DNA of 53,659 nucleotides from Hyphomicrobiales bacterium (GCA_017305835.1 JAFKJY010000069.1:1-53659); one strand, 5' to 3'; counted from the stretch's first letter, positions 42,414 through 52,071 are shown. A program made the numbers and translations. Notes: generated from the sequence alone by a model not told the origin.

Positions 42414-45044
42414 TCAGAACTTGTCCTCCTCGGTCGGTACCAGGATCTCCCGCTTGCCCGCATGGTTGGCGGGGCCGACGATGCCCTCGCGCTCCATCTT
42501 CTCGATGATCGAGGCGGCGCGGTTGTAGCCGATGCCGAGCCGGCGCTGGATGTAGCTGGTCGAGGCCTTGCCGTCGCGCAGCACCACCGCCACTGCCTGG
42601 TCGTAGGGGTCGTCGGAATCGTCGAAATTCCCGCCGCCGCCGCTGCCGCCACCGCCGGACGGGCCGTCCTCGTCGTCTTCCTCGTCGTCCTCGGTGATCG
42701 CATCGAGATATTCCGGCGCGCCCTGCAATTTGAGGTGCGCCACCACCTTCTCGACCTCCTCGTCGGAGACGAACGGGCCGTGGACGCGCTGGATGCGGCC
42801 GCCGCCGGCCATGTAGAGCATGTCGCCCATGCCCAGGAGCTGCTCCGCGCCCATCTCGCCGAGGATGGTGCGGCTGTCGATCTTCGACGTCACCTGGAAG
42901 GAGATGCGGGTCGGGAAGTTGGCCTTGATCGTGCCGGTGATGACGTCGACCGAGGGCCGCTGGGTGGCCATGATGACGTGGATGCCGGCCGCGCGCGCCA
43001 TCTGGGCGAGGCGCTGCACCGCGCCCTCGATGTCCTTGCCGGCGACCATCATCAGGTCGGCCATCTCGTCGATGATGACGACGATGTAGGGCATCGGCTC
43101 GAGGTCGAGGCTCTCGGTCTCGTAGATCGCCTCGCCGGTCTGCCGGTCGAAGCCGGTCTGCACCGTGCGGGTGATCTGCTCGCCCTTCTTCTGCGCCGCC
43201 GCCACGCGCTGGTTGAAGCCGTCGATGTTGCGCACGCCGACCTTCGACATCTTGCGGTAGCGGTCCTCCATCTCGCGCACGGTCCATTTGAGCGCGACGA
43301 CCGCCTTCTTCGGGTCGGTGACGACCGGCGTCAGCAGGTGCGGGATGCCGTCATAGACCGACAGCTCCAGCATCTTCGGGTCGATCATGATCAGCCGGCA
43401 CTCCTGCGGCGTCATGCGGTAGAGCAACGACAGGATGAAGGTGTTGATGGCGACCGACTTGCCCGAGCCGGTGGTGCCGGCGACCAGCAGATGCGGGAAC
43501 TTGGCGATGTCGGCGATGACGGCCTCGCCGTTGATCGTCTTGCCGAGCGCCAGCGACAGCTTGGCCTTCGACTGCTCGAAATCCTTGGAGGCAAGCAGCT
43601 CGCGCAGGTAGACCGTCTCGCGCTTGGGATTGGGCAGCTCGATGCCGATCGCGTTGCGGCCGGGCACGACGGCGACGCGCGCCGCGATCGCGCTCATCGA
43701 GCGGGCGATGTCGTCGGCGAGCCCGATGACGCGGCTCGACTTGATGCCGGGCGCCGGCTCCAGCTCGTAGAGCGTCACGACGGGACCGGGCCGCACGTGG
43801 ATGATCTCGCCCTTGACGCCGAAATCCTCCAGCACGCCTTCCAGCATGCGGGCGTTCTGCTCCAGCGCGTCCTTCGACAGGCTGGGGTCGCGCGCGATCG
43901 ACTTCGGCTCGGAGAGGAAATGCAGCGACGGCATCTCGAAGCGGCCGGAGCCGAGCAGCGAGGTCTGCGCCTCGCGCTGGATGCGCGCGCCGGGCTGCGG
44001 CCGCGGCGCCGGGCTGCCGACGCGCGCCGCCGCGGGAGCGGCCGGCGCCGGCCGTGCAGCGCGCGCGGGCGCCGGCGCGAAATCCTCGTCCTCGTCCGCT
44101 TCCATGTCGAAGGGCGGCTCGTCGAAGCCCCCTTCGTCGGCGAATTCCGGCTCGATGCGGCTGCGCGGCGCCGGCGCGGTCGCGCGCGGCTTCGCCTGCG
44201 GCTGCTCGGTGCGGGCTTCCGCCTCCGGCCAGAACGCCTCGTCGTCCTCCTCCATCGGGATGTTGCGCCACGCCCGCTGCAGCGGCGCCGGCTGCTGCCG
44301 GCCGAAGCTGCGGCGCGCGAAGGCGCGCAGCGACAGCCACCAGTGGGTCAACGCGCCGAGCGCCAGCATGCCGCTGCTGTCGTCGCCGTCGTCCTCGTCC
44401 TCTTCCGCCTCGGCCGGTTGCGGCGCCGCGGCACGCCGGTGCGGCTCGCGCATCAGCGGCGTGTGGCGCCCGCTGAGGCCCGCGCCGAACAGGAACAGCC
44501 ACAGGCCGGGAACGGCCACGACCAGCGCCACCACCGCGCCCGCCAGCCCCTGCGGATAGCCGCCGAGGAACCAGCCGGGAACGGACAGGACCATATCGCC
44601 GATGACGCCGCCGAGCCCCGTCGGCAGAGGCCAGGTGGCGGACGCCGGCAGGCAGCCGGCGATGGCCGCCGACGCCAGCCCGGCACCGGCCCATGCCGCG
44701 CCGCGCCGCGGCAGCCGGTCGATCGTGCGGCCGGAGGCGAGCAAAACGCCCCAGATCACCCCCGGCGCAAGCGCGGCGACCGAGGCGAGGCCGAGGAACT
44801 GCATGGCGAGGTCGGAGAACACGGCGCCGGCGTAGCCCATGGCGTTGCCGGCCGGCGCGTCGGTCGCATGGCTGAAGCTCGGGTCGGCGACGCTCCAGGT
44901 GGCGAGGCTGGCGATCGCGAAGGCGGCCGCCACGAGCAGAGCCAGCCCTGCCGCCCGCGCCGCCAGCCGCGAGGCCACGCCCGCCAGCCCGTGAGGCCCT
45001 TCGTTGAATGCCGCAGTGGTCGGATAGCCGGATCCGGAACGCAT
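42414..45044 (-). CDS. ftsK: DNA translocase FtsK
   Basis: An 876-residue septal DNA translocase. About four N-terminal membrane helices (roughly residues 22-190) anchor it at the division site; a P/A/E-rich linker follows. The motor domain has Walker [14 protein letters not shown], Walker [14 protein letters not shown] and [20 protein letters not shown]. The C-terminal gamma winged helix with [20 protein letters not shown] reads chromosome-orienting sequences. I chose ATG 45044, preceded by GGGGAAAAGG, over the upstream ATG at 45149 because the CtrA box would otherwise lie inside the coding sequence. Confidence 0.96.
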   Translation of the reverse strand: MRSGSGYPTTAAFNEGPHGLAGVASRLAARAAGLALLVAAAFAIASLATWSVADPSFSHATDAPAGNAMGYAGAVFSDLAMQFLGLASVAALAPGVIWGVLLASGRTIDRLPRRGAAWAGAGLASAAIAGCLPASATWPLPTGLGGVIGDMVLSVPGWFLGGYPQGLAGAVVALVVAVPGLWLFLFGAGLSGRHTPLMREPHRRAAAPQPAEAEEDEDDGDDSSGMLALGALTHWWLSLRAFARRSFGRQQPAPLQRAWRNIPMEEDDEAFWPEAEARTEQPQAKPRATAPAPRSRIEPEFADEGGFDEPPFDMEADEDEDFAPAPARAARPAPAAPAAARVGSPAPRPQPGARIQREAQTSLLGSGRFEMPSLHFLSEPKSIARDPSLSKDALEQNARMLEGVLEDFGVKGEIIHVRPGPVVTLYELEPAPGIKSSRVIGLADDIARSMSAIAARVAVVPGRNAIGIELPNPKRETVYLRELLASKDFEQSKAKLSLALGKTINGEAVIADIAKFPHLLVAGTTGSGKSVAINTFILSLLYRMTPQECRLIMIDPKMLELSVYDGIPHLLTPVVTDPKKAVVALKWTVREMEDRYRKMSKVGVRNIDGFNQRVAAAQKKGEQITRTVQTGFDRQTGEAIYETESLDLEPMPYIVVIIDEMADLMMVAGKDIEGAVQRLAQMARAAGIHVIMATQRPSVDVITGTIKANFPTRISFQVTSKIDSRTILGEMGAEQLLGMGDMLYMAGGGRIQRVHGPFVSDEEVEKVVAHLKLQGAPEYLDAITEDDEEDDEDGPSGGGGSGGGGNFDDSDDPYDQAVAVVLRDGKASTSYIQRRLGIGYNRAASIIEKMEREGIVGPANHAGKREILVPTEEDKF

Positions 45045-45130
45045 GCCTTTTCCCCGCGAGTCGCCCCCGAAGCCGCGCCGTACAGCGGACGCGGTTCCCG
45101 GAGATTGCCCGGACAGTAGGGTCGGGAAGG

Positions 45131-45146
45131 TTAAGGCTGCATTAAC
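45131..45146. promoter_or_regulatory. CtrA-binding box upstream of ftsK
   Basis: TTAA-GGCTGCA-TTAAC matches the full CtrA consensus TTAA-N7-TTAAC. It lies 87-102 bases before the ftsK ATG, a fitting promoter position. CtrA is the alphaproteobacterial cell-cycle master regulator. Confidence 0.72.
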
Positions 45147-45186
45147 CATGGGAGCGCGACGACGCCCTGCCGCAGCGCAAGGAAGA

Positions 45187-45212
45187 GCCCCGCCGGCATC
45201 TGCCGGCGGGGC
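45187..45212 (-). terminator. Intrinsic terminator of the KGG peptide gene
   Basis: GCCCCGCCGGCA-TC-TGCCGGCGGGGC is a perfect 12-base stem. On the minus strand it is followed by TCTTCCTT. It lies 57 bases beyond the stop of the KGG gene. Confidence 0.65.
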
Positions 45213-45269
45213 GTGACGGATCGAACGGAAAGGGGCGCGGGCGGGAGCCGTCCCGCGCCTGCGCGGGGC

Positions 45270-45443
45270 TTAGTGCTGGCCGCCCTTACGGCCGGCTTCC
45301 GAGGCGCGCTCGGGATCGTTGGCGAAGTTGCCGCTGCCGCCGCGGCGATCGTCCTGCTGTTCCTGCTGCCGGTTGCGATTGTTGTCGTCCTGGTTCTGCT
45401 GACCGGCCTTCTGCTCGTGGCGCTTGTCCTGATCCTGGGGCAT
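45270..45443 (-). CDS. KGG-motif stress peptide
   Basis: A 57-residue, very hydrophilic peptide rich in Q, D, N, R and G (HEQKAGQQNQDDNNRNRQQE) that ends in the KGG signature NFANDPERASEAGRKGGQH. Relatives are small stress-induced, disordered proteins of the YciG/Con-10/GsiB type. A good GGAAGGAAG ribosome site precedes ATG 45443. It stands alone with its own terminator, so it is probably regulated independently, perhaps by the general stress response. Confidence 0.9.
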   Translation of the reverse strand: MPQDQDKRHEQKAGQQNQDDNNRNRQQEQQDDRRGGSGNFANDPERASEAGRKGGQH

Positions 45444-45649
45444 TGTTCGCTTCCTTCCTGCTGGTGTTTGGAACGAGGGACGCTTGGTCGTCCCGGGTGC
45501 CCAACCAGCGTTGCGCACGGGTGTTCCTTCACGTTCCATTTCAGCCCCGGCCGCCGGAAAGGCCGCCTTTTAGCGAAACCCGCCAGCCGATCTTAAGATG
45601 CGCGCGGCACCATGCGCGGCTCGACGAGAACCGTTTACGGGATCGACCG

Positions 45650-46927
45650 ATGCTGCGTGCCCTTTTCCTCCTCCTGTGCCTGCTTGCCGCGCCCGGCCTC
45701 GCGGCCGCCGACGAGACGGCGGAGCGCGACGCGATCCAGGCCGAGGTGAAGGCTGCCTTCTGGGCGGGCGATTTCGGCAGGCTCGACGCGATGGCCGACG
45801 GATGGCGCGACGGCGCGGCCCGCACCGGCAGCGGCCGCTGGAAGCTCGGGCTCTTCTACGCCACCTTCTCCTCTGCGCCGACGATCCTCGGCAAGGACGT
45901 CGACACCGCCGGGATCGACAGGCTGACGGCACAGGCCGATGCGTGGGTGGCGGCAAGGCCCGATTCGCTCGTCGCACCCGTCGTCAAGGGATACGCGCTC
46001 TACCACGGGGCATGGCTGAAGCGCGGCAACGGCTTCGTCGCCGAGCTCGGGGCGGGCGCCATGCAGGCCTTCCTCGATGCGTCGTGGGATACCCTGCTCT
46101 ATCTCGACTCGGTGCGCGAGCGCGAGGCACGCGAGCCGCAATGGTACGTGCTGGCGCTGGAAACCCTGCTCGGCGTCGGCGCCTATCCCGAGTTCGACGC
46201 CACGCTGGACGATGCGCTGGAATACCATCCGCGTTACGACAACCTCGCTTTCGTGGCGGTGCGGCGCAACCAGGCGCGCTGGGGCGGCAGCCCGGACACG
46301 ATGGAGGCGACGGCCCGCAGGTTCGCCGCGGCGGCCGGGTCGCCCGCCGAGGGCGACGTCGCCTATGCGCGCTTCGATTGGTCGGCCGCGGCCGGCGAAT
46401 ACCGACAGGAGGTCATCGCCGGCACCAATGCCGACTGGAAGAAGATCCGCGCCGGCTTCCGCGCCATCGTCGCGGACTATCCGGAGCCGCTCAACCTCAA
46501 CCGCTTCGCCTGGTTCGCCTGCATCGCGCAGGACAAGCCGACCACCCGCGAGTTGCTGACCACGCTCGGCGACCGCATCCTGCCGGAAGTCTGGGAATAT
46601 GCGGAGATGCCGCAGGCCTGCCTCGAATGGTCGAACGAGCCCGACCATCCGGCTCCCGCCGGCATGCCCGAGCCCTACACGTTCTACATCGCGCTCGCCT
46701 TCGAGCATGGCCCCGACGGCGCCCTGCGCCCGGCGGGCGAGCCGGCCATGGTCGCCAGCGCCGAGGAAGCGGTGAAGGCGGCCGAGAAGGCCGCGCCCTC
46801 CCATGCCGGCGCGATCGCCTGGCGCATCGACCCGCCGCGCGAGGCCGTCTGGCCGCCGCCGGAGGTCCTGTTCCAGCACGGCGAGGTGATCTCCTACGAG
46901 GAGCTGAGCCGGCGCGGCCGCCGCTGA
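45650..46927 (+). CDS. Secreted hypothetical protein, DUF4034-like helical repeat
   Basis: A 425-residue protein with a typical Sec signal (MLRALFLLLCLLAAPGLAAA). The mature part is helical and TPR-like; segments such as SGRWKLGLFYATF, KGYALYHGAWLKRGNGFVAE and EPQWYVLALETLLGVGAYPE resemble DUF4034-type proteins of unknown function, but I cannot confirm the family. ATG 45650 was picked because it directly starts the signal peptide. It lies on the opposite strand to KGG and amtB and forms a single-gene unit. Role unknown, probably periplasmic. Confidence 0.82.
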   Translation: MLRALFLLLCLLAAPGLAAADETAERDAIQAEVKAAFWAGDFGRLDAMADGWRDGAARTGSGRWKLGLFYATFSSAPTILGKDVDTAGIDRLTAQADAWVAARPDSLVAPVVKGYALYHGAWLKRGNGFVAELGAGAMQAFLDASWDTLLYLDSVREREAREPQWYVLALETLLGVGAYPEFDATLDDALEYHPRYDNLAFVAVRRNQARWGGSPDTMEATARRFAAAAGSPAEGDVAYARFDWSAAAGEYRQEVIAGTNADWKKIRAGFRAIVADYPEPLNLNRFAWFACIAQDKPTTRELLTTLGDRILPEVWEYAEMPQACLEWSNEPDHPAPAGMPEPYTFYIALAFEHGPDGALRPAGEPAMVASAEEAVKAAEKAAPSHAGAIAWRIDPPREAVWPPPEVLFQHGEVISYEELSRRGRR

Positions 46928-46948
46928 GGAGCGGCACGTCGGAGAAAA

Positions 46949-46969
46949 GGCCCGGCGTGAAGCCGGGCC
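46949..46969 (-). terminator. Intrinsic terminator of glnK-amtB
   Basis: GGCCCGGC-GTGAA-GCCGGGCC forms a perfect 8-base stem. On the minus strand TTTTCTCC follows directly, so it suits the amtB transcript. It may also slow the converging plus-strand transcript. Confidence 0.72.
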
Positions 46970-47031
46970 AGGTGCCGCGTCCGGACGGGCCGCGGCGAAA
47001 GCATGGGGCGCCCTTGCGGGCGCCGCCCGCC

Positions 47032-48354
47032 TCAGGAGTGGTAGGCCACCTCGCCGTGCGAGGTGACGTCGAGGCCGGTCACCTCGGCTTCCGGCGTCGG
47101 GCGCAGGCCGACCGTCAGGTCGACGACCTTGTAGAGGATCGCCGAGCCGACGCCGCACCAGACGATGGTGACGAGCACCGCCACGATCTGCGTCCACACC
47201 TGCCCGCCCATCGACACGCCCTCCGCATAGCCGACGCCGCCGAGCGAGGAGGAGGCGAAGATGCCGGTGCCGATCGCGCCGATGATGCCGGCGATGCCGT
47301 GCACGCCGAACACGTCGAGCGAATCGTCGTAGCCGAGCTTCAGCTTGACCGAGGCGACGAACCAGTAGGCCACCGCGCTGGCGATCGCGCCCAGCACGAT
47401 CGCGCCGACCGGGCCGACGAAGCCGGCCGCCGGCGTCACCGCCACCAGTCCGGCGACGATGCCCGAGGCGCCGCCCAGCATCGAGGCCTTGCCGCGCACC
47501 GCCTTCTCGACCAGCGACCAGGCGATCACCGCGCCGGCCGTCGCCGTGAAGGTGTTGATCATGGCGAGCGCGGCGCTGCCGCCGGCCGAGAGCGCCGAGC
47601 CGGCGTTGAAGCCGAACCAGCCGACCCACAGGATGCCGGCGCCGACGAGCGTCAGCGGCAGGCTGTGCGGCGCCATGTTGTCGCGGCCGTAGCCGGCGCG
47701 CTTGCCGATGATGAGCGCCCCGACCAGCGCGGCGATGCCGGCATTGATGTGCACCACCGTTCCGCCGGCGAAGTCCATCGTGCCCCAGCCGAAGAACAGG
47801 CCGTTGGGGTCCCACGCCATGTGGGCGATCGGGAAGTAGACGAAGGTCACCCACAGCACCACGAACAGCACCACCGCGCCGAACTTCACCCGCTCGGCAA
47901 AGCCGCCGACGATGAGCGCCGGCGTGATGCAGGCAAACGTCATCTGGAAGGCGATGAAGACGTATTCGGGGATGCTGCCCGACACCGAGTCGGGCGCCAC
48001 GCCCCTGAGGAACGCCTTGCCGAGCCCGCCCCAGTAGGGGCTCTCGCCGCCGCCGAAGGCGAAGCTGTAGCCCCACACGACCCACACCACGATCACCGCG
48101 GCGGTGATCATCGTGCACTGCATCAGCACCGACAGCACGTTCTTGGCGCGCACCAGGCCGCCATAGAACAGCGCCAGCCCGGGCAGGATCATGAACAGGA
48201 CGAGCAGCGTCGAGGTGAGCATCCAGGCGGTGTCGCCGCTGTTGATCGCCGGCGCGGCGTCCTGCGCCAGCGCGGCGGTGCCCGAGAGGCCGAGCCCGAG
48301 CGCGGCGAGCAGGCCGGTACGCGCCCTCGGCGCGACGTTGGAAACGAGATTCAT
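47032..48354 (-). CDS. amtB: Ammonium transporter
   Basis: A 440-residue ammonium channel. A cleavable signal-like N-terminus (ending TAALAQD) precedes eleven helices. Family features are MLTSTLLVLFMILPGLALFY, FGGLVRAKN-like GGLVRAKNVLS, WDPNGLFFGWGTMDFAGGTV with the pore histidine in VVHINAGIAA and the second in VFGVHGIAGIIGAIG. I chose the ATG at 48354 with GGAG 6 bases upstream; MEKA at 48366 is possible. It follows glnK by 28 bases in the universal glnK-amtB operon; GlnK binds and blocks the channel when nitrogen is sufficient. Confidence 0.96.
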   Translation of the reverse strand: MNLVSNVAPRARTGLLAALGLGLSGTAALAQDAAPAINSGDTAWMLTSTLLVLFMILPGLALFYGGLVRAKNVLSVLMQCTMITAAVIVVWVVWGYSFAFGGGESPYWGGLGKAFLRGVAPDSVSGSIPEYVFIAFQMTFACITPALIVGGFAERVKFGAVVLFVVLWVTFVYFPIAHMAWDPNGLFFGWGTMDFAGGTVVHINAGIAALVGALIIGKRAGYGRDNMAPHSLPLTLVGAGILWVGWFGFNAGSALSAGGSAALAMINTFTATAGAVIAWSLVEKAVRGKASMLGGASGIVAGLVAVTPAAGFVGPVGAIVLGAIASAVAYWFVASVKLKLGYDDSLDVFGVHGIAGIIGAIGTGIFASSSLGGVGYAEGVSMGGQVWTQIVAVLVTIVWCGVGSAILYKVVDLTVGLRPTPEAEVTGLDVTSHGEVAYHS

Positions 48355-48382
48355 TGCTTTCTCCATAACCCCTTGGACCCGC

Positions 48383-48721
48383 TCAGAGCGCGTCGGCGTC
48401 CGTTTCGCCGGTGCGGATGCGCACGGCCTGGTCGATGCTGAAGACGAAGATCTTGCCGTCGCCGATCTGGCCGGTCTTGGCCGCCCCAGTGATCGCCTCG
48501 ATGGCCTTGTCGACCATGTCGGAAGCCACCGCGACCTCGATCTTGATCTTCGGCAGGAAGCTGACGGCGTATTCGGCGCCGCGGTAGATTTCGGTGTGGC
48601 CCTTCTGGCGTCCGTAGCCCTTCACTTCGGTGACGGTCAGGCCCTGTACGCCGACGGAGGTGAGCGCTTCGCGCACCTCGTCGAGCTTGAACGGCTTGAT
48701 GATTGCCATCACGATTTTCAT
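48383..48721 (-). CDS. glnK: Nitrogen regulatory protein P-II (GlnK)
   Basis: A 112-residue P-II signalling protein that reports nitrogen and energy status by binding 2-oxoglutarate and ATP/ADP. The T-loop with the uridylylated tyrosine is present, Tyr51 in HTEIYRGAEYAVSF. The B-loop TGAAKTGQIGDGKIF and the C-terminal IRTGETDADAL complete the fold. It precedes amtB and is controlled by the sigma-54 promoter and NtrC-type site upstream, so it should be induced under nitrogen limitation. Confidence 0.97.
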   Translation of the reverse strand: MKIVMAIIKPFKLDEVREALTSVGVQGLTVTEVKGYGRQKGHTEIYRGAEYAVSFLPKIKIEVAVASDMVDKAIEAITGAAKTGQIGDGKIFVFSIDQAVRIRTGETDADAL

Positions 48722-48807
48722 CAGGTTTCACCCTTCGCTGATGCGGGTCCCCCGCGTTTCACGGCACCGGACGCGCGACGACGCGCCCGGAGCGTGCGAA
48801 TGGGTGA

Positions 48808-48823
48808 TTCAAGCTCCGTGCCA
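48808..48823 (-). promoter_or_regulatory. Sigma-54 promoter of glnK-amtB
   Basis: The minus strand reads TGGCAC-GGAGC-TTGAA, fitting the -24/-12 consensus TGGCAC-N5-TTGCA with one mismatch. It lies 87 bases before the glnK start. Confidence 0.82.
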
Positions 48824-48908
48824 GATGCCGGCGCGGATGCTTAACCTTTTGTAAGGAAAGGCGTTTGGCCTGCCTGCGCCGTCATCGCTTCGCAGGTGCA
48901 GCATCGAG

Positions 48909-48929
48909 ATTGCACAACAAGCGTGCAAT
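48909..48929. promoter_or_regulatory. NtrC-type activator site upstream of glnK
   Basis: ATTGCAC-AACAAGC-GTGCAAT is a perfect 7-base inverted repeat that contains TGCAC-N7-GTGCA, the core of NtrC enhancer sites. It is about 90-110 bases upstream of the sigma-54 box, as expected for an enhancer. A half-site GGTGCA is at 48895-48900. Confidence 0.78.
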
Positions 48930-48942
48930 CTGGCGAGAATGC

Positions 48943-49818
48943 CTATTTTCTGTGCTTCGTGCGCAGCCGGATCAGGCCTTCCTGCGCCACGCTGGCGATC
49001 AGCCGGCCGTCGCGGCTGTAGAGGAAGCCGCGCGACAGCCCGCGCGCGCCGATCGAGTTCGGGCTGTCCTGGACGTAGAGCAGCCAGTCGTCGAGCGGGT
49101 GCGGCCGGTGGAACCACATGGCGTGGTCGAGGCTCGCCATCTGCAGCTCGGGATCGAACGCGTTGCGCCCATGCGCGAAATTGGCCGTGTCGAGCAGCGT
49201 CATGTCGGAGAGGTAGGCGAGCAGCGCCGACTGGAGCTGCCGGTCCTCCGGCACCTCCCCGGAGATGCGGATCCAGACGCTCTGGTAGGGCGGCAGCCTG
49301 TCGCGCGTCGTGTAGTGCTCGACGACGATGGGCCTTATCTCCAGCGGCCGCTCCTTCTCCCAGAAGCGGCGCACCGCGTCCGGGACGTTCACGCCGAGCG
49401 CGTCGACGAGCTCGATCTGGGTCTTCGTCTCCTCCGGCTGCGGCAGGCCGGCCGGCATCGGCATCTGGTGCTCCATCCCGTGCTCGTCGACCTGGAAGGA
49501 GCATTCGAGCGAGAAGATCGCCGCCCCGTTCTGGATCGCGGTGACCCGCCGCGTGGTGAAGCTGCCGCCGTCGCGCAGCCGGTCGACCTGGTAGACGATG
49601 GGGATCGTCGGATCGCCGCCGAGCATGAAGTAGCAGTGCAGCGAATGCACGTGCCGCTCGGGCGGCACGGTGCGCTGCGCCGCCACCAGCGCCTGGCTGA
49701 TCACCTGGCCGCCATAGACCCGCCCCCAGCCGCTGCTCGGGCTGCGACCGCGATACAGATTGTGTTCCAGCCGCTCGAGGTCGAGTATGGAGAGCAGGTT
49801 GGTGATGGCCGCCGTCAT
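48943..49818 (-). CDS. tesB: Acyl-CoA thioesterase II
   Basis: A 291-residue double-hotdog thioesterase that hydrolyses medium- and long-chain acyl-CoA. The N-terminal half has LEHNLYRGRSPSSGWGRVYG and GGQVISQALVAAQRTV; the C-terminal half has LTLLDTANFAHG-like TLLDTANFAHGRNAFDPELQ with SLDHAMWFHRPHPLDDWLLY containing the catalytic Asp region. ATG 49818 starts the family N-terminus MTAAITNLLSILDLERLEHN. It is divergent from the ubiquinone hydroxylase gene. Its 3' end abuts the NtrC site of glnK. Confidence 0.94.
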   Translation of the reverse strand: MTAAITNLLSILDLERLEHNLYRGRSPSSGWGRVYGGQVISQALVAAQRTVPPERHVHSLHCYFMLGGDPTIPIVYQVDRLRDGGSFTTRRVTAIQNGAAIFSLECSFQVDEHGMEHQMPMPAGLPQPEETKTQIELVDALGVNVPDAVRRFWEKERPLEIRPIVVEHYTTRDRLPPYQSVWIRISGEVPEDRQLQSALLAYLSDMTLLDTANFAHGRNAFDPELQMASLDHAMWFHRPHPLDDWLLYVQDSPNSIGARGLSRGFLYSRDGRLIASVAQEGLIRLRTKHRK

Positions 49819-49898
49819 GTCCGCCCCCGTCGCAATGATGCCACGGGCTTCCTGAACAGTGGCGGCGGTCGAGTCAAGGCGAGCGGAAGGCGACAGCG

Positions 49899-51155
49899 AT
49901 GGCAGATACGGCGCGCAAGACCGGCGGCGGCGCCCGCCGCGATCCCAGGGACGTCGTCGTGGCCGGCGCCGGCTATGTCGGCCTCGCCACCGCCGTGGCC
50001 ATCGCCTCGGCCCGGCCGGGCCTGTCGGTGATGGTGGTCGACGCCGCGCCCGAAGGCGTCTGGAAGCGCGACGGCAGGGCCTCCGCCATCGCCGCCGCCG
50101 CCTCGCGCATGCTCGCCCGCCTCGGCTGCTGGGACGAGATCGCCCCACAGGCCGGGCCGATCACCGAGATGATCATCACCGACTCGCGCACCTCCGATCC
50201 CGTCCGCCCGGTGTTCCTCACCTTCGGCGGCGAGGTCGAGGCGGGCGAGCCCTTCGCCCACATGGTCGAGAACCGGGTGCTGAACGGCGCCCTGCGCGCC
50301 CGCGCGGCGGAGCTCGGCATCGACATCGTCGAGGGCGTGGCCGTCGCCGGCTTCGAGGCCGGTCCGGCCGACGTCGAGATCGCCCTTGCCGACGGCACGA
50401 CGCAGCGCGCCCGCCTGCTGGTCGCCGCCGACGGCGTCCGCTCGCGGCTGCGCGACATGGCCGGCATCCGCACGACGCACTGGGACTACGGCCAGTCCGG
50501 CATCGTCTGCACCGTCGCCCACGAGCGCCCGCACGAGGGCCGCGCGATGGAGCATTTCCTGCCGGCCGGTCCCTTCGCCACCCTGCCGCTCACGGGCAAC
50601 CGCTCCTCGATCGTCTGGACCGAGCGCACCGCCGACGCCGAGCGTCTCGTCGCCGCCGACCCGCTGGTGTTCGAGGCCGAGCTGGAGCGCCGCTTCGGCC
50701 TGACGCTCGGCGAGATCCGCGTCGAGGACAAGCCGCGTGCCTGGCCGCTCGGCCTGACGCTGGCGCGTGAGTTCGTCAGGCCGCGGCTGGCGCTGGCGGG
50801 CGACGCCGCCCACGGCATCCACCCGATCGCCGGCCAGGGCCTAAACCTCGGCTTCAAGGACGCAGCGGCACTCGCCGAGGTGGTGGTCGAGGCCGACCGG
50901 CTCGGCCGCGACATCGGCGCGCTCGACGTCCTGCAGGACTATCAGGCCTGGCGCCGCTTCGACACCGTGCAGATGGGCATCACCACCGACGTGCTGAACC
51001 GCATGTTCTCCAACGACATGGCGCCGGTGCGCACCATCCGCGACATCGGGCTCGGCCTCGTCGACCGCATGCCGCGCCTGAAGGAGTTCTTCATCCGCCA
51101 GGCCTCCGGCCTGTCGCAGAACACGCCGCGCCTGCTCAGGGGCGAGGCGATCTGA
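49899..51155 (+). CDS. Ubiquinone biosynthesis hydroxylase (UbiH/Coq6 family)
   Basis: A 418-residue FAD-dependent aromatic monooxygenase. The FAD motif DVVVAGAGYVGLATAVAIAS starts at about residue 18, the DG motif is RLLVAADGVRSRLRDMAGI, and the C-terminal GDAAHGIHPIAGQGLNLG binds FAD and is the UbiH/UbiF/VisC signature. It should hydroxylate the aromatic ring of a ubiquinone precursor; whether it is UbiH-, UbiF- or UbiL-like in position specificity cannot be told by eye. RBS GAAGGCGA near 49886. Divergent from tesB. Confidence 0.92.
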   Translation: MADTARKTGGGARRDPRDVVVAGAGYVGLATAVAIASARPGLSVMVVDAAPEGVWKRDGRASAIAAAASRMLARLGCWDEIAPQAGPITEMIITDSRTSDPVRPVFLTFGGEVEAGEPFAHMVENRVLNGALRARAAELGIDIVEGVAVAGFEAGPADVEIALADGTTQRARLLVAADGVRSRLRDMAGIRTTHWDYGQSGIVCTVAHERPHEGRAMEHFLPAGPFATLPLTGNRSSIVWTERTADAERLVAADPLVFEAELERRFGLTLGEIRVEDKPRAWPLGLTLAREFVRPRLALAGDAAHGIHPIAGQGLNLGFKDAAALAEVVVEADRLGRDIGALDVLQDYQAWRRFDTVQMGITTDVLNRMFSNDMAPVRTIRDIGLGLVDRMPRLKEFFIRQASGLSQNTPRLLRGEAI

Positions 51156-51177
51156 CCGGACGGACTCAAGGGCGGGC

Positions 51178-52071
51178 CTACCCCGTTTCCGTCGCCCTGA
51201 TCCGCAGTCGGGTGATGCGGTTCTTGTCGCGCTTCAGCACGACGAAGCGCTTGCCGTGGAAGGTGAAGGCCTGCTTCTCGTCCGGGATCGTCTGCGCCTC
51301 GTGGATGACCAGACCGGCGATCGTCGTCGCCCAATCGTCGGGCAGCTTCCAGTCGAGCGCGCGGTTGAGGTCGCGGATCGGCACCGAGCCGTCGACGACG
51401 ACGGAGCCGTCCGCCTCCTGCTTGACGCCCTGCACGTCGACGTCGTGCTCGTCGGCGATCTCGCCGACGATCTCCTCGAGGATGTCCTCCAGCGTCACCA
51501 GCCCCTCCACCTCGCCATATTCGTCGACGACGATGGCGAAGTGGATCTTGCGGCGCAGGAAGGCGTTGAGCTGGTCCTGCAGCCGCGTCGTGTCGGGTAC
51601 GAACCACGGCTTGCCGGCGACCTTCAGGATGTCGACGCGGGACGGATCGTTGTCGACCTCGTGCAGCGCCCTGAGCAGGTCCTTGGCGTGCACCACGCCG
51701 ACGATGTTCTCGGTCGTCCCGCGCCACACCGGCATGCGCGTATGCGGGCTCTGCAGCACCTCGCGCACGAGCTGCTGCGGCGGGTCGTCGGCGTTGAGCG
51801 AGCGCATCGCCGTGCGGTGCACCATCACGTCCGACACTTCGAGCTCGGAGAGGTCGAGCAGCCCGCCGAGCTGGTCGCGGTCGATCTTGACCACGCCGCC
51901 CTCGCGCGCCAGCACCGCAACCGTGCCGCGCAGCTCCTCGTGGGCGCTACGCTTCGGCGCGATCGGCGCCAGCTCGTAGCCGGCCCGGGTCAGCAGCGGC
52001 CGGAACAGGAGGGCGGCGAGCGCGGCCAGCACGAGGATGGCCGCGAGGGCGATCCAGGCGGCCGGCGTCAT
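51178..52071 (-). CDS. CorC/HlyC-like CBS-domain protein lacking most of the DUF21 domain
   Basis: A 297-residue protein. Residues from about 40 onward match the soluble part of HlyC/CorC/CNNM proteins: [23 protein letters not shown] pair segments [40 protein letters not shown] and [13 protein letters not shown], then a C-terminal CorC_HlyC domain with [20 protein letters not shown]. Full-length relatives of about 430 residues start with a three-to-four helix DUF21 domain; here one helix (about 5-25) joins almost directly to [16 protein letters not shown] 52071 overlaps the aroB stop by 4 bases. Magnesium or divalent ion handling is the family role. Confidence 0.9.
   Translation of the reverse strand: MTPAAWIALAAILVLAALAALLFRPLLTRAGYELAPIAPKRSAHEELRGTVAVLAREGGVVKIDRDQLGGLLDLSELEVSDVMVHRTAMRSLNADDPPQQLVREVLQSPHTRMPVWRGTTENIVGVVHAKDLLRALHEVDNDPSRVDILKVAGKPWFVPDTTRLQDQLNAFLRRKIHFAIVVDEYGEVEGLVTLEDILEEIVGEIADEHDVDVQGVKQEADGSVVVDGSVPIRDLNRALDWKLPDDWATTIAGLVIHEAQTIPDEKQAFTFHGKRFVVLKRDKNRITRLRIRATETG

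Noticed and set aside
42378..45119. 913-codon plus-strand frame opposite ftsK
   Set aside because: Runs across the ftsK stop and the palindromic element; no domain recognised.
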